A stretch of DNA of 64,000 bases from Dorea formicigenerans (GTDB lineage Bacteria; Bacillota; Clostridia; Lachnospirales; Lachnospiraceae). A program made the translations under genes and the position numbers. The notes beneath the pieces are model-generated. The model had not been told where the DNA came from. It was given only the letters and a program-made list of their open reading frames with translations, and did not search any database. Shown one piece after another: positions 36,012 to 45,500 of this stretch (its first letter is position 1; the number at the start of each line of letters is the position of its first letter). The DNA is taken from contig NZ_CP102279.1 of assembly GCF_025150245.1 (NCBI RefSeq), positions 485,001 through 549,000 on the forward strand, in the 5' to 3' direction.

Positions 36012-36044
36012 CTAGATTATTCAATTTTATATTGAATAATCTAG
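36012..36044 (+). terminator. Perfect 13-bp inverted repeat upstream of the orphan gene
   Basis: CTAGATTATTCAA / TTGAATAATCTAG flank a 7-nt loop, 76 bases before the 543-aa gene. It is AT-rich and lacks a T tail, so a protein-binding operator or an attenuator are both possible. Confidence 0.5.
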
Positions 36045-36119
36045 AAGTATTGTGAAGTAAGAGTAGAGGAATTGTCTATAATGGTTGATAAATAAGATAA
36101 TAAAGGTTGGTAAGCTGTA

Positions 36120-37751
36120 ATGGATAATTTTGAAATTGATTTAAGGATGATATATAAAGAATATGGATTAAAGATTAAAAACCCTCAATATGAAAATAAG
36201 ACATGGAATATAAAGAAAGAGCTGATGATATGGTTAAATATATTCTATAGAAAACATCGAGAAAAGTTGAAAAAAATTATAAAAGAGGATGATATAGAAA
36301 AAATTATTTTAGATGGTTACGAAAGAAGCGCCTTTTTGAATAATTATGATGAAAGTAATGGCGTGCCTATAAATACAAAGGGGAATACGCCATTATTCTA
36401 TATAATAGAATATATCAACATCCCAGAAATATTCGGAAAAGAAAATCTTGATGATTTAAAACAGGGATTGAATAAATTTTCAAAAAAACATGCATCGCTT
36501 CTATTTGGGGAACAATATGTAAAAAAAGACTTTAATTTTATTGAAATATTTGACGACTTTGATTTTAAAATTTTAATTGCGACTTTTAGAATTAAAGAAA
36601 CAAGCATTCTTAAAAAATATATAGACGCTATAGAAATTCATGTGCAAGGATTAACAGCATCATTGGGAATCATAAACTTTAAATTATATTTAAATAAAAA
36701 AATGCAAAACATTCTTAATCAGGTTGCATTATGTAATCAAAAGTCATATAAAACGGTTGGATATTCTAAAGATAAAAAGTTATATCAATTTAGACAATTA
36801 GGGTGTAATGAAATTTCTAGTGAACGGTATAAAAATAAGATAAAAACAGTGATTGAGGATGAAATTAAATGGAGAGTTTTAGAAGAAATTAATAAGTTTG
36901 TTCCATTGCTTCTATATAGAACAAAGAGAAGTGATAGGGCAATAAGTGTATATAAGACCAATATAAATGGAAATGGATTTCACAATTTTTGGAAGAGTAT
37001 TGGCATAGAGGTGAATGCCTGTGACTTTTTATTGGATTATACTGGGTGTATTAGTTGGGAAAATATATTTTCAAAAGATATTTATTATATATATACTCCT
37101 AAAAAAAACACATTAACAGATATATATGCCCACGATATTGAACAGGCATATATTGATAAATTACTTTGTTGTTTATCAATAACAGAAGCCGTTGATAAAT
37201 TATCGACGCAATACGCTAAAGAAGCAGGTATTCTTACAAAGTACAACAGAAAAGTACGTGAGTGGTTAAAATTAAAAGAGACCATGGAAAATCAGTTAAT
37301 ACTATTCAAAAGATTTTTAAAAGAGATAGATTTTAATGAACAAAGGGGCTGTGGAGTAAAGTTCGCAGAAATACAAAATAGATGTATACATACGAAGGAG
37401 ATTGAACAAATTCAGGGTGAAAATATTGAGAAAAGCAAAAGAACATTGGAATCTATTATGAATATTGTAAATGCTAACCTCGAAGCGTTTTCTTTTACAT
37501 CAAATTACAAATTACAAAAAACAACATTGATTACGAATGCTTTTTCTGCTGTATTTGCTTTGATTGCAATTTTTATTTCTTTGTCGAATCAACCAGAAAT
37601 AAAAGCATGTGGTAAAATATTGTATACCCAATATCAGATTCATAGATTAGCGTTTATTTTGATTTGCTGTATGTTGGTACTTATTTGGAAAGGCAAAACC
37701 ATTCGTAAAACGATATCATATAAAGTTGATTTATTGAAACGAAGGTTTTAA
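36120..37751 (+). CDS. Uncharacterised 543-residue protein with two C-terminal membrane helices
   Basis: I do not recognise a family. Residues 1-450 are charged, lysine/isoleucine-rich and probably cytosolic, with a helical stretch at about 385-450 (REWLKLKETMENQLILFKRFLKEI). Two hydrophobic helices follow at about 470-490 (TNAFSAVFALIAIFISL) and 510-526 (LAFILICCMLVLIWKG), and a basic tail KVDLLKRRF. The gene is very AT-rich compared with the core genome and is bracketed by 100-bp direct repeats, both signs of horizontal gain. The layout, a sensor-like soluble part plus a two-helix membrane end, is common among anti-phage effectors. That is only inference. Confidence 0.6.
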   Translation: MDNFEIDLRMIYKEYGLKIKNPQYENKTWNIKKELMIWLNIFYRKHREKLKKIIKEDDIEKIILDGYERSAFLNNYDESNGVPINTKGNTPLFYIIEYINIPEIFGKENLDDLKQGLNKFSKKHASLLFGEQYVKKDFNFIEIFDDFDFKILIATFRIKETSILKKYIDAIEIHVQGLTASLGIINFKLYLNKKMQNILNQVALCNQKSYKTVGYSKDKKLYQFRQLGCNEISSERYKNKIKTVIEDEIKWRVLEEINKFVPLLLYRTKRSDRAISVYKTNINGNGFHNFWKSIGIEVNACDFLLDYTGCISWENIFSKDIYYIYTPKKNTLTDIYAHDIEQAYIDKLLCCLSITEAVDKLSTQYAKEAGILTKYNRKVREWLKLKETMENQLILFKRFLKEIDFNEQRGCGVKFAEIQNRCIHTKEIEQIQGENIEKSKRTLESIMNIVNANLEAFSFTSNYKLQKTTLITNAFSAVFALIAIFISLSNQPEIKACGKILYTQYQIHRLAFILICCMLVLIWKGKTIRKTISYKVDLLKRRF

Positions 37752-37759
37752 ATATATAT

Positions 37760-37858
37760 GTTGTTGACTTCTTAAATTAGCATAATACTGATCTACTTGC
37801 CTGTCTCTGGAATGATCTGTATACTGTCATTAGTTTACAGAAAGAAAAAGGTTCCAGA
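37760..37858 (+). repeat. Direct repeat B (about 100 bp)
   Basis: Second copy of the block at 35804-35905, starting nine bases after the orphan gene stop. Recombination between A and B would delete the orphan gene cleanly. Confidence 0.9.
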
Positions 37859-37864
37859 GCACCC

Positions 37865-38032
37865 GCTGTGACAAGAAGGTGGCACGAAGGAATATATAAA
37901 AAGTATAATCTTTCTAATGTACATCTCATTGTAGGAAAGACAGAATCTGGAAAAACGAATGTTCTTCAGATGATCGAAATGCCCGAGTGGGAGAGAACTT
38001 ATAATCATGAGGAAGGAGAAAAAAGTAAATGA
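37865..38032 (+). pseudogene. P-loop ATPase fragment
   Basis: An open frame without a good start reads AVTRRWHEGIYKKYNLSNVHL, then a perfect Walker A, VGKTESGKTNVLQMIE, and stops 25 residues later. This is the N-terminal end of an AAA-type ATPase cut off soon after its P-loop. Its stop overlaps the next start codon as ATGA, as in a translationally coupled operon, so the lost ATPase probably belonged with the 209-residue gene behind it. Confidence 0.55.
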
Positions 38033-38658
38033 AAATAATTAAACTGTTTACAAATAACTGGAAAACTATTATTCCGATAGTTATATCAATTATTTCTTTT
38101 GTATATACAGGGGTTATTAAAACAAATATGAATGATAAATACAATAAATTGAGTACATATATGAAATCTTTAAATTATGAGATAAAAATTGATTCGGGAG
38201 AAGGAAGAATTCAGTTCGGCGATGAGGAAATAAAGGGAGGCCAAATTGATGTGATTCCCAAGATTGGGGGAATAGAAGCGGTATATGCAGTTCATTATTA
38301 TAAAAATAATGTTAAGGCAATTCTACCAGTAGAATTAGATGCGGATGCTGAAAAATATGATGCGCAAGGAATGTTTTATCGGTTGTCGGATTATACTATT
38401 GATAATGTTGCTTTAACGACAAATGTTTATTATGGAACATTGTATTTGGTAGTGAAGGATTTTGAAAATAATTATTTTACAAATATGATTATTTATGAAG
38501 TGGATAAAGATGATATGTCTATTTTTAAGACAAGAACATATTCAGAAATTGATTTACTTTATAATTATAACGAAGATATTAATGTTTTGCCGGAATTTGA
38601 TGCAAACCAGATGAAAGAGTACCAAAGTCTGAAAAAGAAGCTTGATGAAATTCTATAA
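38029..38658 (+). CDS. Uncharacterised membrane-anchored protein, 209 residues
   Basis: One N-terminal membrane helix (about 13-29, TIIPIVISIISFVYTGV) is followed by a domain of about 170 residues, mixed alpha/beta by appearance and probably outside or along the membrane, ending in a short helix (MKEYQSLKKKLDEIL). No family is recognised. AAGGAG precedes the ATG and the start is coupled to the P-loop fragment upstream. It has the AT-rich composition of the island. Confidence 0.6.
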   Translation: MKIIKLFTNNWKTIIPIVISIISFVYTGVIKTNMNDKYNKLSTYMKSLNYEIKIDSGEGRIQFGDEEIKGGQIDVIPKIGGIEAVYAVHYYKNNVKAILPVELDADAEKYDAQGMFYRLSDYTIDNVALTTNVYYGTLYLVVKDFENNYFTNMIIYEVDKDDMSIFKTRTYSEIDLLYNYNEDINVLPEFDANQMKEYQSLKKKLDEIL

Positions 38659-38736
38659 TATAATTGAGGAGTGGATCCTAAAAGCACACATATATGTTTT
38701 CTAGTGTTCGATAATTATGGTTGATTTATAAGCACA

Positions 38737-38904
38737 TATTTTTATGACATATTAAAAAAAGCAGATATGGATCCAATAGTATTACCACCTGTAAGGTTTA
38801 ATTGAGCTTGGTTGTCAGGAAGCCTTCCGTTTAGTGTGGAATTGCTACAATATAAACCAGAAGTAATAGAAGCAATGGAAACAATGGAAACAATGGAAAA
38901 TTAA
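38737..38904 (+). pseudogene. Decayed coding fragment
   Basis: A frame reading FYDILKKADMDPIVLPPVRF, then one stop codon (TGA), then AWLSGSLPFSVELLQYKPEV and a METMET repeat encoded by three ACAATGGAA units, ends at 38904. The in-frame stop and missing start show it is a remnant. The parent family is not recognised. The rest of 38659-39042 holds only a REP-like element. Confidence 0.45.
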
Positions 38905-38934
38905 GGGTCACTGGATGGGGCAGAGTAGACTGAA

Positions 38935-38964
38935 GGGGTCAGCCCCCATTAAGAAAAGCTTAAG
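38935..38964 (+). repeat. GGGGTCAGACCCC element, copy 3
   Basis: GGGGTCAGCCCCC then ATTAAGAAAAGCTTAAG. One base of the first palindrome has changed. It is followed by GTCATGATATTATTC, shared with copy 2. Confidence 0.85.
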
Positions 38965-39042
38965 GTCATGATATTATTCCTGAGAAGGTGGAACTGAATA
39001 ATCAGAAGAAGTTAAGCCACCCTAGCAGGTGGCTTGAATGGA

Positions 39043-40398
39043 TTAAGCGGGATGATCATTAAGAATTTTTTGTGGCAGTTCACTTATACATGAAGAAAGA
39101 GAGGAGCCAAGTCCAATGGCTATGGTTGGCCAGCCAAGATCTAAAGCAGTTTGTCCAAAGAGAAAACCTAGTAATATGTAGCCGATAAGTGCAAGTACAC
39201 CTTGGAGTATTGAGTCACGTATCGTATTGTAGCAATCGGCAGTAAAATTATTTGTAGCCGTAGATTTTTCTGTGCTATTGAGTATATATTTCTGACTTAT
39301 ATAAATTGATATAAAACATGCTGCCATCCCAAGAAGAAAATTATTCTCTTGAATTTTTTCAGAGGTGGCCAGCATGAAAAAGAGGTAGATTGTAATAGCG
39401 CATGCAGTTTTTATACCGAGCATGATACATTGATCACACCAGGCCTTTAATTTCTCAGATTCTATGTCTTCTGGGGTAACAATAGAATCTAAAGGAATAC
39501 TCATAAAGTGACTGGAGAATGATATAATGGCTTCCAAAAATAAGGATAGTATTAGGGCAAATACAATACAAATTCCAAGGTATACAATTCGTGGGTAAGA
39601 CGAGTGATGGAATACGATGGACCAGATCACTTCTAAAAAATGTGAAAGCACTTTATTATCATATGCAGTTGCATTGGAGGTGTCGGCATTGTCTGTGAGT
39701 GCGGCAATTTCTGCTTCAGCATTGGCACGATATTGGTTTTCAAAATCAGTTTTTTTGTTGCTATATTCAGTGGCGAGAGAACTTTCCATTGTGTTGAAAT
39801 TCTGAGTGGCGGATTCAGCTTGAGCAAGTAATGCATCAAGTTTATTTTTCGACTTTTTGTAACTTGTATTACCGCTGTTAAAATTAGCAATTTCAGCGTT
39901 TGTTGTCTCCATTGCCTGGCGATAAGGTTCAAGACGTGCTGCTTGTTCAGCGTCTAATGCTGCTTTTCCGTCTTGAATATCTGTTTTTAATTGATTTTCA
40001 ATACGAGCTTTTTCTGTTTGAAATGCATTTTCGTTATAGGATGCCTTATCAAGTGTTGTAACAGAAAAAATCACAGTGCACACGAATGAAATAGCAATAG
40101 GGATACTGACAATTATTCGGACCTTTTTCATATATTTGGCGCTGTTGCTGTCTGGTTTATGCTTCCAACGTCCAAGTAAATAATGCAAGTAGAGTTTGCT
40201 GTATTCGAGGAGTAATACCAAGGCTAATGCGATAAGAAATGAGGGGATGAACTCTTGGTATTCAGAAGTAAATAATTCTTTGAGTACTGCAAATTCAATT
40301 ATCGCGGATAAAAGCGCAGCAAAGACACCAACTAAAATAAAAAGAAAAGTGGCAAAAGGAATAAAAATATTGTTGATTAAAATTTTTACAAATTTCAT
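39043..40398 (-). CDS. Uncharacterised multi-spanning membrane protein with a long coiled-coil loop
   Basis: This 451-residue protein has three N-terminal helices within residues 10-125, a strongly alpha-helical alanine/glutamate/asparagine-rich segment (about 125-245) that looks like a coiled coil outside the helices, then about five further helices. No family is recognised. The start at 40398 is chosen because GGAGG lies 8-12 bases before it; an ATG eight codons upstream would place that site inside the gene. It diverges from an HTH gene 143 bp away, which may control it. A stress or phage sensor at the membrane is a guess. Confidence 0.65.
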   Translation of the reverse strand: MKFVKILINNIFIPFATFLFILVGVFAALLSAIIEFAVLKELFTSEYQEFIPSFLIALALVLLLEYSKLYLHYLLGRWKHKPDSNSAKYMKKVRIIVSIPIAISFVCTVIFSVTTLDKASYNENAFQTEKARIENQLKTDIQDGKAALDAEQAARLEPYRQAMETTNAEIANFNSGNTSYKKSKNKLDALLAQAESATQNFNTMESSLATEYSNKKTDFENQYRANAEAEIAALTDNADTSNATAYDNKVLSHFLEVIWSIVFHHSSYPRIVYLGICIVFALILSLFLEAIISFSSHFMSIPLDSIVTPEDIESEKLKAWCDQCIMLGIKTACAITIYLFFMLATSEKIQENNFLLGMAACFISIYISQKYILNSTEKSTATNNFTADCYNTIRDSILQGVLALIGYILLGFLFGQTALDLGWPTIAIGLGSSLSSCISELPQKILNDHPA

Positions 40399-40541
40399 AA
40401 CTGTAACCTCCAAATTCGACATTCTTTTGTAAGTATTATAGAAAATACTGTAAAAACTGACAAAATTTATTTATAATTATTTTATAAGAAAGCTGATAAA
40501 AATAAGTGAAAATAAGTGTTGACAAGAAATGAGGAATGCAA

Positions 40542-41675
40542 ATGAATGACAACAAGATAACTATTGCTGAATTAGACAAAGAGATGAATGACAGAATTAT
40601 ACGCAATGTAAAGTATATGTTTAAGGTCAGAAAAGAAGTTGGGAAAAGTCTTAACGATTTAGGAACATATTGCGAGGAGAAATACAATATTAGTGTTAAT
40701 ACAGGAAATTTGTCTTCACTTTTAAATAAAAAAAGAAATGGGAACATACAGTTAGCATTATTATATTATATATGTGAATATTTAAATGTTGACATGCAGG
40801 AGATGATGTGGAAAGAGATGGATGAGGTATCAAAAGTATTTTCAGAATTTTCTGTTACAACAGATAAATTTATAATTGCAGCAAGGGATATGAAAAAATA
40901 TTTAGGAAGATATTTTTGCTATTTTTATGCACCAGAGAAGCCATCGAGGCATGATAATGACGGAAAGATACTAACAGGGACATTAGAGCTGGAAGAAGGA
41001 AATGAAGAATGGGGAGGAGATTTATGCAATGCGACACTTTCTATAGATACAGGGTTAAAGGAGAAAGAGACAGGAGCTAGAGCTGAAAAGAAATATTATG
41101 GACAGATGATTGTTTCGAGAAAACTTTCGATAGCTTATGTAGTATTAACGGACAGAAGATTAGGGGAGTTAATGTTTATTTCCTTCCCTTATAATCAGCA
41201 GTTAAATCATAAAGACAATATTGGATCAATTGCTTTTGTATGTGGTTGTAGCTCGAATGAAAATTCAAAAATGCCGGTTGTGTATCGAATGTTGTTTACA
41301 AGAATTGATTTAAATGAGAATGATGAACTTGATAAGTTAAAGGCAAATCTTTTAATGAACACATCTATAATAAGAATTGAGAAAGACAAGCTGGATCATT
41401 TGTTAAATGAATGGGGAGATGGGGACGTTATTAAAAGGCTAATGAATCAAATTACGGAATTAGATTTAGGAATTGAATTGAAAGAATTTTATGAGATAAC
41501 AGAACACAGTATAAGGCAGATAAATGAAAAAAAGTTAAAAGATATGACGAAAGATGAGCTAATTCTTCAAATTAGAGAGGAAGCAACAGCGGATAAATAT
41601 AATAAAATAAGTGGGAGTCTGGCAGAGAGAATAGTAAACGCATTATTAAAGATACAAAAAGAACGGGAAGAATAA
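40542..41675 (+). CDS. HTH-domain protein with a large uncharacterised C-terminal domain
   Basis: Residues about 15-90 have the pattern of a small Cro-like DNA-binding domain (SLNDLGTYCEEKYNISVNTGNLSSLL, then LALLYYICEYLNVDMQEMMW). The remaining 290 residues, rich in beta strands to about 260 and helical after, match no family I know. The start at 40542 is preceded by GAGG at 7 bases; an ATG six bases earlier is too close to it. It is divergent from the membrane-protein gene, so the 143-bp gap, with AAAATAAGTG repeats near 40497-40517, is a likely shared operator. It may sense a ligand through its C-terminus. Confidence 0.65.
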   Translation: MNDNKITIAELDKEMNDRIIRNVKYMFKVRKEVGKSLNDLGTYCEEKYNISVNTGNLSSLLNKKRNGNIQLALLYYICEYLNVDMQEMMWKEMDEVSKVFSEFSVTTDKFIIAARDMKKYLGRYFCYFYAPEKPSRHDNDGKILTGTLELEEGNEEWGGDLCNATLSIDTGLKEKETGARAEKKYYGQMIVSRKLSIAYVVLTDRRLGELMFISFPYNQQLNHKDNIGSIAFVCGCSSNENSKMPVVYRMLFTRIDLNENDELDKLKANLLMNTSIIRIEKDKLDHLLNEWGDGDVIKRLMNQITELDLGIELKEFYEITEHSIRQINEKKLKDMTKDELILQIREEATADKYNKISGSLAERIVNALLKIQKEREE

Positions 41676-41683
41676 AAGTTGAA

Positions 41684-41713
41684 GGGGTCAGACCCCATTA
41701 AGAAAATCTTAAG
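41684..41713 (+). repeat. GGGGTCAGACCCC element, copy 4
   Basis: GGGGTCAGACCCC plus ATTAAGAAAATCTTAAG, nine bases after the HTH gene stop. About 50 bases beyond are also similar to those after copy 5 (AAAAGGTATTG and an ATATC...GATAT segment), so the mobile unit may be longer than the two palindromes. Confidence 0.88.
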
Positions 41714-41909
41714 ATGTAAAAAGGTATTGTGATTTCATATCGGTGATGATATGATTCGGTCAACACTGCAATGGAATTCGTCAGAAGTAATTGAAAATCT
41801 CTAAACCGCTAAACTCCAGCATAGCTGGGGAGGGTTAGGGATAAGTAGAGGTGTGTATGCTGAAAGTAAAAAACTCTTACTTCCGAAGCAAGGATAATTT
41901 AGAAAAGGA

Positions 41910-44900
41910 ATGATAAAATTAGTGAAGGACACAATTGTAACAGCTATATCGGATATAGTGATTGGATTAATAACTGAAAGTGTATCAGACGGAAAGATGA
42001 CCATAAAAGAAAACATAAAGTTTTGGTCATTTAAGAAGAAAATAAAGAAGTGGTTAAGAGAATTTATCAAGAAAAATGATGGAACAATTTTAACTTCTGG
42101 GAAGTTTGAAGATTTTTTGAAGTATTATAAACCTATTGAAAAGATATATGAACATCTGTTGCAGTCGAATGGAGACATTACCACAAAAGAAGAACTTATA
42201 AATGGCTTAGTTGGACAATTGAAAGTGTTTTTCAATGATGATGAAAGGGAAATTAATGTAATAGATGAATCAGTTGTCAGAGAATTGCTGGTGAAAATAT
42301 ATACAGAATACGAGGAATATTTGACCAGTGGATTATCGGTAAGTGAGCAATATTTGAAAGCTTCTATATTAAAAAATCAAAAAAGCGAGAGTAAGAGACA
42401 ACTTGAATATAGTAATAATAATATTAGAGAAATTATAGAACATACATCCCAAATTAAAAATCCAGAAGAGGTTATGAAAGTATATGATATTTTAAGTCAG
42501 GAAATTAGGAAAGGGAATATAGAACATGTTCATGATTTGCTTCCGTTTTTGAGGAATAAAAATGCGGATATTGATATGGCAATGCAAATAAAATTATCGT
42601 TACTCTCTGATTATCAGTGTTTAGATATGGAGGCTTTGGAAGCATGGAAGAAAATTAAAAGCAACTATATTTCAGATGATATAACAAGGATTTTGATTTT
42701 ATATTGGTTTGATAAAAAAGAAAAAATGACACAATTAGAAAAACTGATTAAAAATTCTGACCTGAAAGAGATTGCAGGAATTATTTCCAGAGATGAAAAA
42801 GAAAAGTTCATGAAGCTTGAAAAGAAGAATAGACATCATGTGGATAATTATGAGTTTTCTCTTACTGGACAATATAGCAATGAAAAATGGCTTGTTAATC
42901 GAGTGTGCGCATTGTGGCTGGCAGAAAAACCAATAATTAATATTCATGAGCTGATTCAGCAATTATTTGGAAATAATCTGAGTTATATAGAGGAAATATA
43001 TGTATTAGAAAAAGAGCAGGACACTATTGTTAATACAATTTCATTAGAAAATGTAAAAGAGGATGGACGGGTAAAAGAAATTGGAAAGATTTTGTCTGGA
43101 ATGAAGCAAAAAATTGCTCATAACAACAATAAGATAAAATTATTGTATTATAGAACTTTTTTGAAAAACCAAGTGGTTCTTGAAGAAAAAAATATAGAGT
43201 TGTTGAATGAAATTCCAGATGTAATAAAGAAGGATTCTGCGATTGAAACTATGATGATTCAGTATAAGATAGATTTGGGTTGCATAGATGAGGAAGCAGT
43301 TGTGGAATTTTGTGAAAGAGCGGGAACGTATTGGTTATATTGTAATTTACTGAGAAAAAAATGTAATAATTGGAATCAGGTAAAAGAATCTATTGAGAGT
43401 CATAATGGTATTCTGGAGAAGGATATATATCTGTTTTTATTATATGTTCAATCAATTCGGGTATGTGATGGTAAGGAAGCGGCAATTACGGAATGGAAGA
43501 AATATCAATCAGTTTACAAGGATTATGTAGAGTATTGGTTAGAAATTTTCAAAGTTCATGAGACAGAGCGAAAAATGCTTCCGGAATTATTTGAAAAATG
43601 GAAGGATGGACAGTTAGAATGGCTTGATCCGGAAGCAGAAGTTGATTTTGCAAAAGTATTGATTGATTGTCAATATTATAAAGAAGCAATGCAAATAGTA
43701 GAGAAAAAAGAAGCATTAGGACAAGTATCACCAGACATATTGAGATTAAAAGCTAAACTTTTGATGGAAGATAATCAGGCAGTAACGGCATTAGATATAT
43801 TATTAAACATATTTGATAATTTTCAGAGCGATTTGTTTGTAGTAGATGCTACTATTGTTTTGTCATTAAATTTACAAAGAAATATACCACAAAAGGTAAT
43901 AGACGCGGCAATAAAAATTGGAACAGCAAGATTATTGACACTTGTTGCGGGTATTTATAGCAGGGAAAATAAAAAAGCAGAAGCAAAGAAATTAATGTTA
44001 AAGGCGTTACTGAGAAACAAAGATAATGAGATTGGAATATTTGGAAATTATCTTATGCTTCAGATAAGTGATTCGGATAATACAGAAAGAAAAATAGATG
44101 GAATTGAAAATGATACTGCAGTTGTGTTACAGGGGGTGGATGGAGAAAAATTAATATATTGCATATATGAAGAAAACATATTGCCAGATGTACCATATAT
44201 ATGGCAGGGAGCAACACACATATACCGAGATCAAGCAATTACAATAGGACTTTTGAGAAAGAAAACAGGCGATCTTGTTATGATAGAAGGAAGAGAATAT
44301 CATATATCAGAGATAATGCCTGTGGATGGTTACTTAATTAGGCTATGTTTAGAAAAATTGGTGAAAGCAAATGCAGTAAAAACAATATCTATCGAAACTA
44401 GGGATGGAAAATTAGATGTAGAAAATTTCAGCAGAGAACTTATGAAATACATTCCTGGAGATGAAAAGGAATTTAATTGGTTAGATAATTATAAAGATTT
44501 TTCCAGTTTTCCATTACCATTTGCGATACTTCAGAAAACTGTACGAGTCAATACGGTTCAGTTAATTATGACCTTAGTACAAAGTGAAGATATTATTGTA
44601 AGAGAGCGTTATGATGAGGACTTAATTCGAGGACAACAGTTTGTATTGTCTTTTGCAGCTGTGATTATGTTGTATATGATTGGAGTTAAGCCGGAATTCT
44701 TAAAAGAAAGACAGGTATTTGTTCCAGAATCAATGAGAAATACGATATTAACTATGTGTACAGACATAATTAATGAAAATGATAAGGAACATGTATCCAG
44801 CCTTGGTGTGAGAGAAAAACGTCTTTACATGAATGTAGTATCTGAAAGTGAAAAAGTGCAGATCCTTGGGGAGGCAGCAGCCTTAAAAAATTTTGTGAGT

Positions 44901-45452
44901 CAGTTAAATACTTGGAGCAATAATCGAGAGTTTTGTGACGTGCAGGATGAAGAACGGGACTGGTTAGATGTATTTGGAATTTCTGATTATGACGCGTTAG
45001 CACTGGCTCAGGGAAAGAAAGCCGTTATAGTTACCGGAGAAGTAACGATACAGTCATTAATAATACAGGAGATAAAATTAAATATTTCTGGAACGGGAAT
45101 ACTAAATTTTTTAGTTGCTCTTAAGATGGATGTTTATGTATTACTAGATTGTATAGAACAAATGATTAAATACAGATTTGAGATTACAATGACTGAAAAA
45201 TGTCTGCGTTATATTATTGATGAATACAGTAAATTGGAAAATCAAGAATTAAAAGAAGATTTTATGTGTAAATGGATTGATTGTTTGACGTTGGTTGAGT
45301 CAATGGGGGATGAGTATAAGGAAGTTTATGCACAAAATATGATGAGAGTGTGTCAGGATATCATAAGAGAGGAATATGAAGTGTTGAATCCAGTGTGGAG
45401 GAATTATTTTTCTCTTTGCGTGAAATATAAGTGCGGATTGGAGACAAAGTAG
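41910..45452 (+). CDS. Giant alpha-repeat protein with GreA/B-C-like and PIN-like segments
   Basis: This 1180-residue protein is one continuous reading frame. Residues 1-720 are almost all helical, and TPR-like pairs are visible near 580-720 (DCQYYKEAMQIVEKK, AVTALDILLNIFDNF). Residues about 729-820 resemble the C-terminal domain of GreA/GreB, with a strand-rich start and the pattern ITIGLLRKKTGDLVMIEGRE. Residues about 879-1050 have PIN nuclease layout, from VNTVQLIMTLV to SDYDALALAQGKKAVIVTGE, but Asn stands where the first Asp is expected and GE where DD is expected, so catalysis may be lost. TPR/GreAB-C/PIN combinations belong to predicted bacterial conflict systems. Phage defence is inference. 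Confidence 0.65.
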   Translation: MIKLVKDTIVTAISDIVIGLITESVSDGKMTIKENIKFWSFKKKIKKWLREFIKKNDGTILTSGKFEDFLKYYKPIEKIYEHLLQSNGDITTKEELINGLVGQLKVFFNDDEREINVIDESVVRELLVKIYTEYEEYLTSGLSVSEQYLKASILKNQKSESKRQLEYSNNNIREIIEHTSQIKNPEEVMKVYDILSQEIRKGNIEHVHDLLPFLRNKNADIDMAMQIKLSLLSDYQCLDMEALEAWKKIKSNYISDDITRILILYWFDKKEKMTQLEKLIKNSDLKEIAGIISRDEKEKFMKLEKKNRHHVDNYEFSLTGQYSNEKWLVNRVCALWLAEKPIINIHELIQQLFGNNLSYIEEIYVLEKEQDTIVNTISLENVKEDGRVKEIGKILSGMKQKIAHNNNKIKLLYYRTFLKNQVVLEEKNIELLNEIPDVIKKDSAIETMMIQYKIDLGCIDEEAVVEFCERAGTYWLYCNLLRKKCNNWNQVKESIESHNGILEKDIYLFLLYVQSIRVCDGKEAAITEWKKYQSVYKDYVEYWLEIFKVHETERKMLPELFEKWKDGQLEWLDPEAEVDFAKVLIDCQYYKEAMQIVEKKEALGQVSPDILRLKAKLLMEDNQAVTALDILLNIFDNFQSDLFVVDATIVLSLNLQRNIPQKVIDAAIKIGTARLLTLVAGIYSRENKKAEAKKLMLKALLRNKDNEIGIFGNYLMLQISDSDNTERKIDGIENDTAVVLQGVDGEKLIYCIYEENILPDVPYIWQGATHIYRDQAITIGLLRKKTGDLVMIEGREYHISEIMPVDGYLIRLCLEKLVKANAVKTISIETRDGKLDVENFSRELMKYIPGDEKEFNWLDNYKDFSSFPLPFAILQKTVRVNTVQLIMTLVQSEDIIVRERYDEDLIRGQQFVLSFAAVIMLYMIGVKPEFLKERQVFVPESMRNTILTMCTDIINENDKEHVSSLGVREKRLYMNVVSESEKVQILGEAAALKNFVSQLNTWSNNREFCDVQDEERDWLDVFGISDYDALALAQGKKAVIVTGEVTIQSLIIQEIKLNISGTGILNFLVALKMDVYVLLDCIEQMIKYRFEITMTEKCLRYIIDEYSKLENQELKEDFMCKWIDCLTLVESMGDEYKEVYAQNMMRVCQDIIREEYEVLNPVWRNYFSLCVKYKCGLETK

Positions 45453-45470
45453 AAACGGATAAAGACTGAA

Positions 45471-45500
45471 GGGGTCAGACCCCATTAAGAAAATCTTAAG
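45471..45500 (+). repeat. GGGGTCAGACCCC element, copy 5
   Basis: GGGGTCAGACCCC plus ATTAAGAAAATCTTAAG, 18 bases after the giant gene. A third palindrome ATATCATTAATGATAT lies at 45524-45539, giving three stem-loops within 70 bp. It is the copy closest upstream of the RAYT transposase. Confidence 0.88.
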
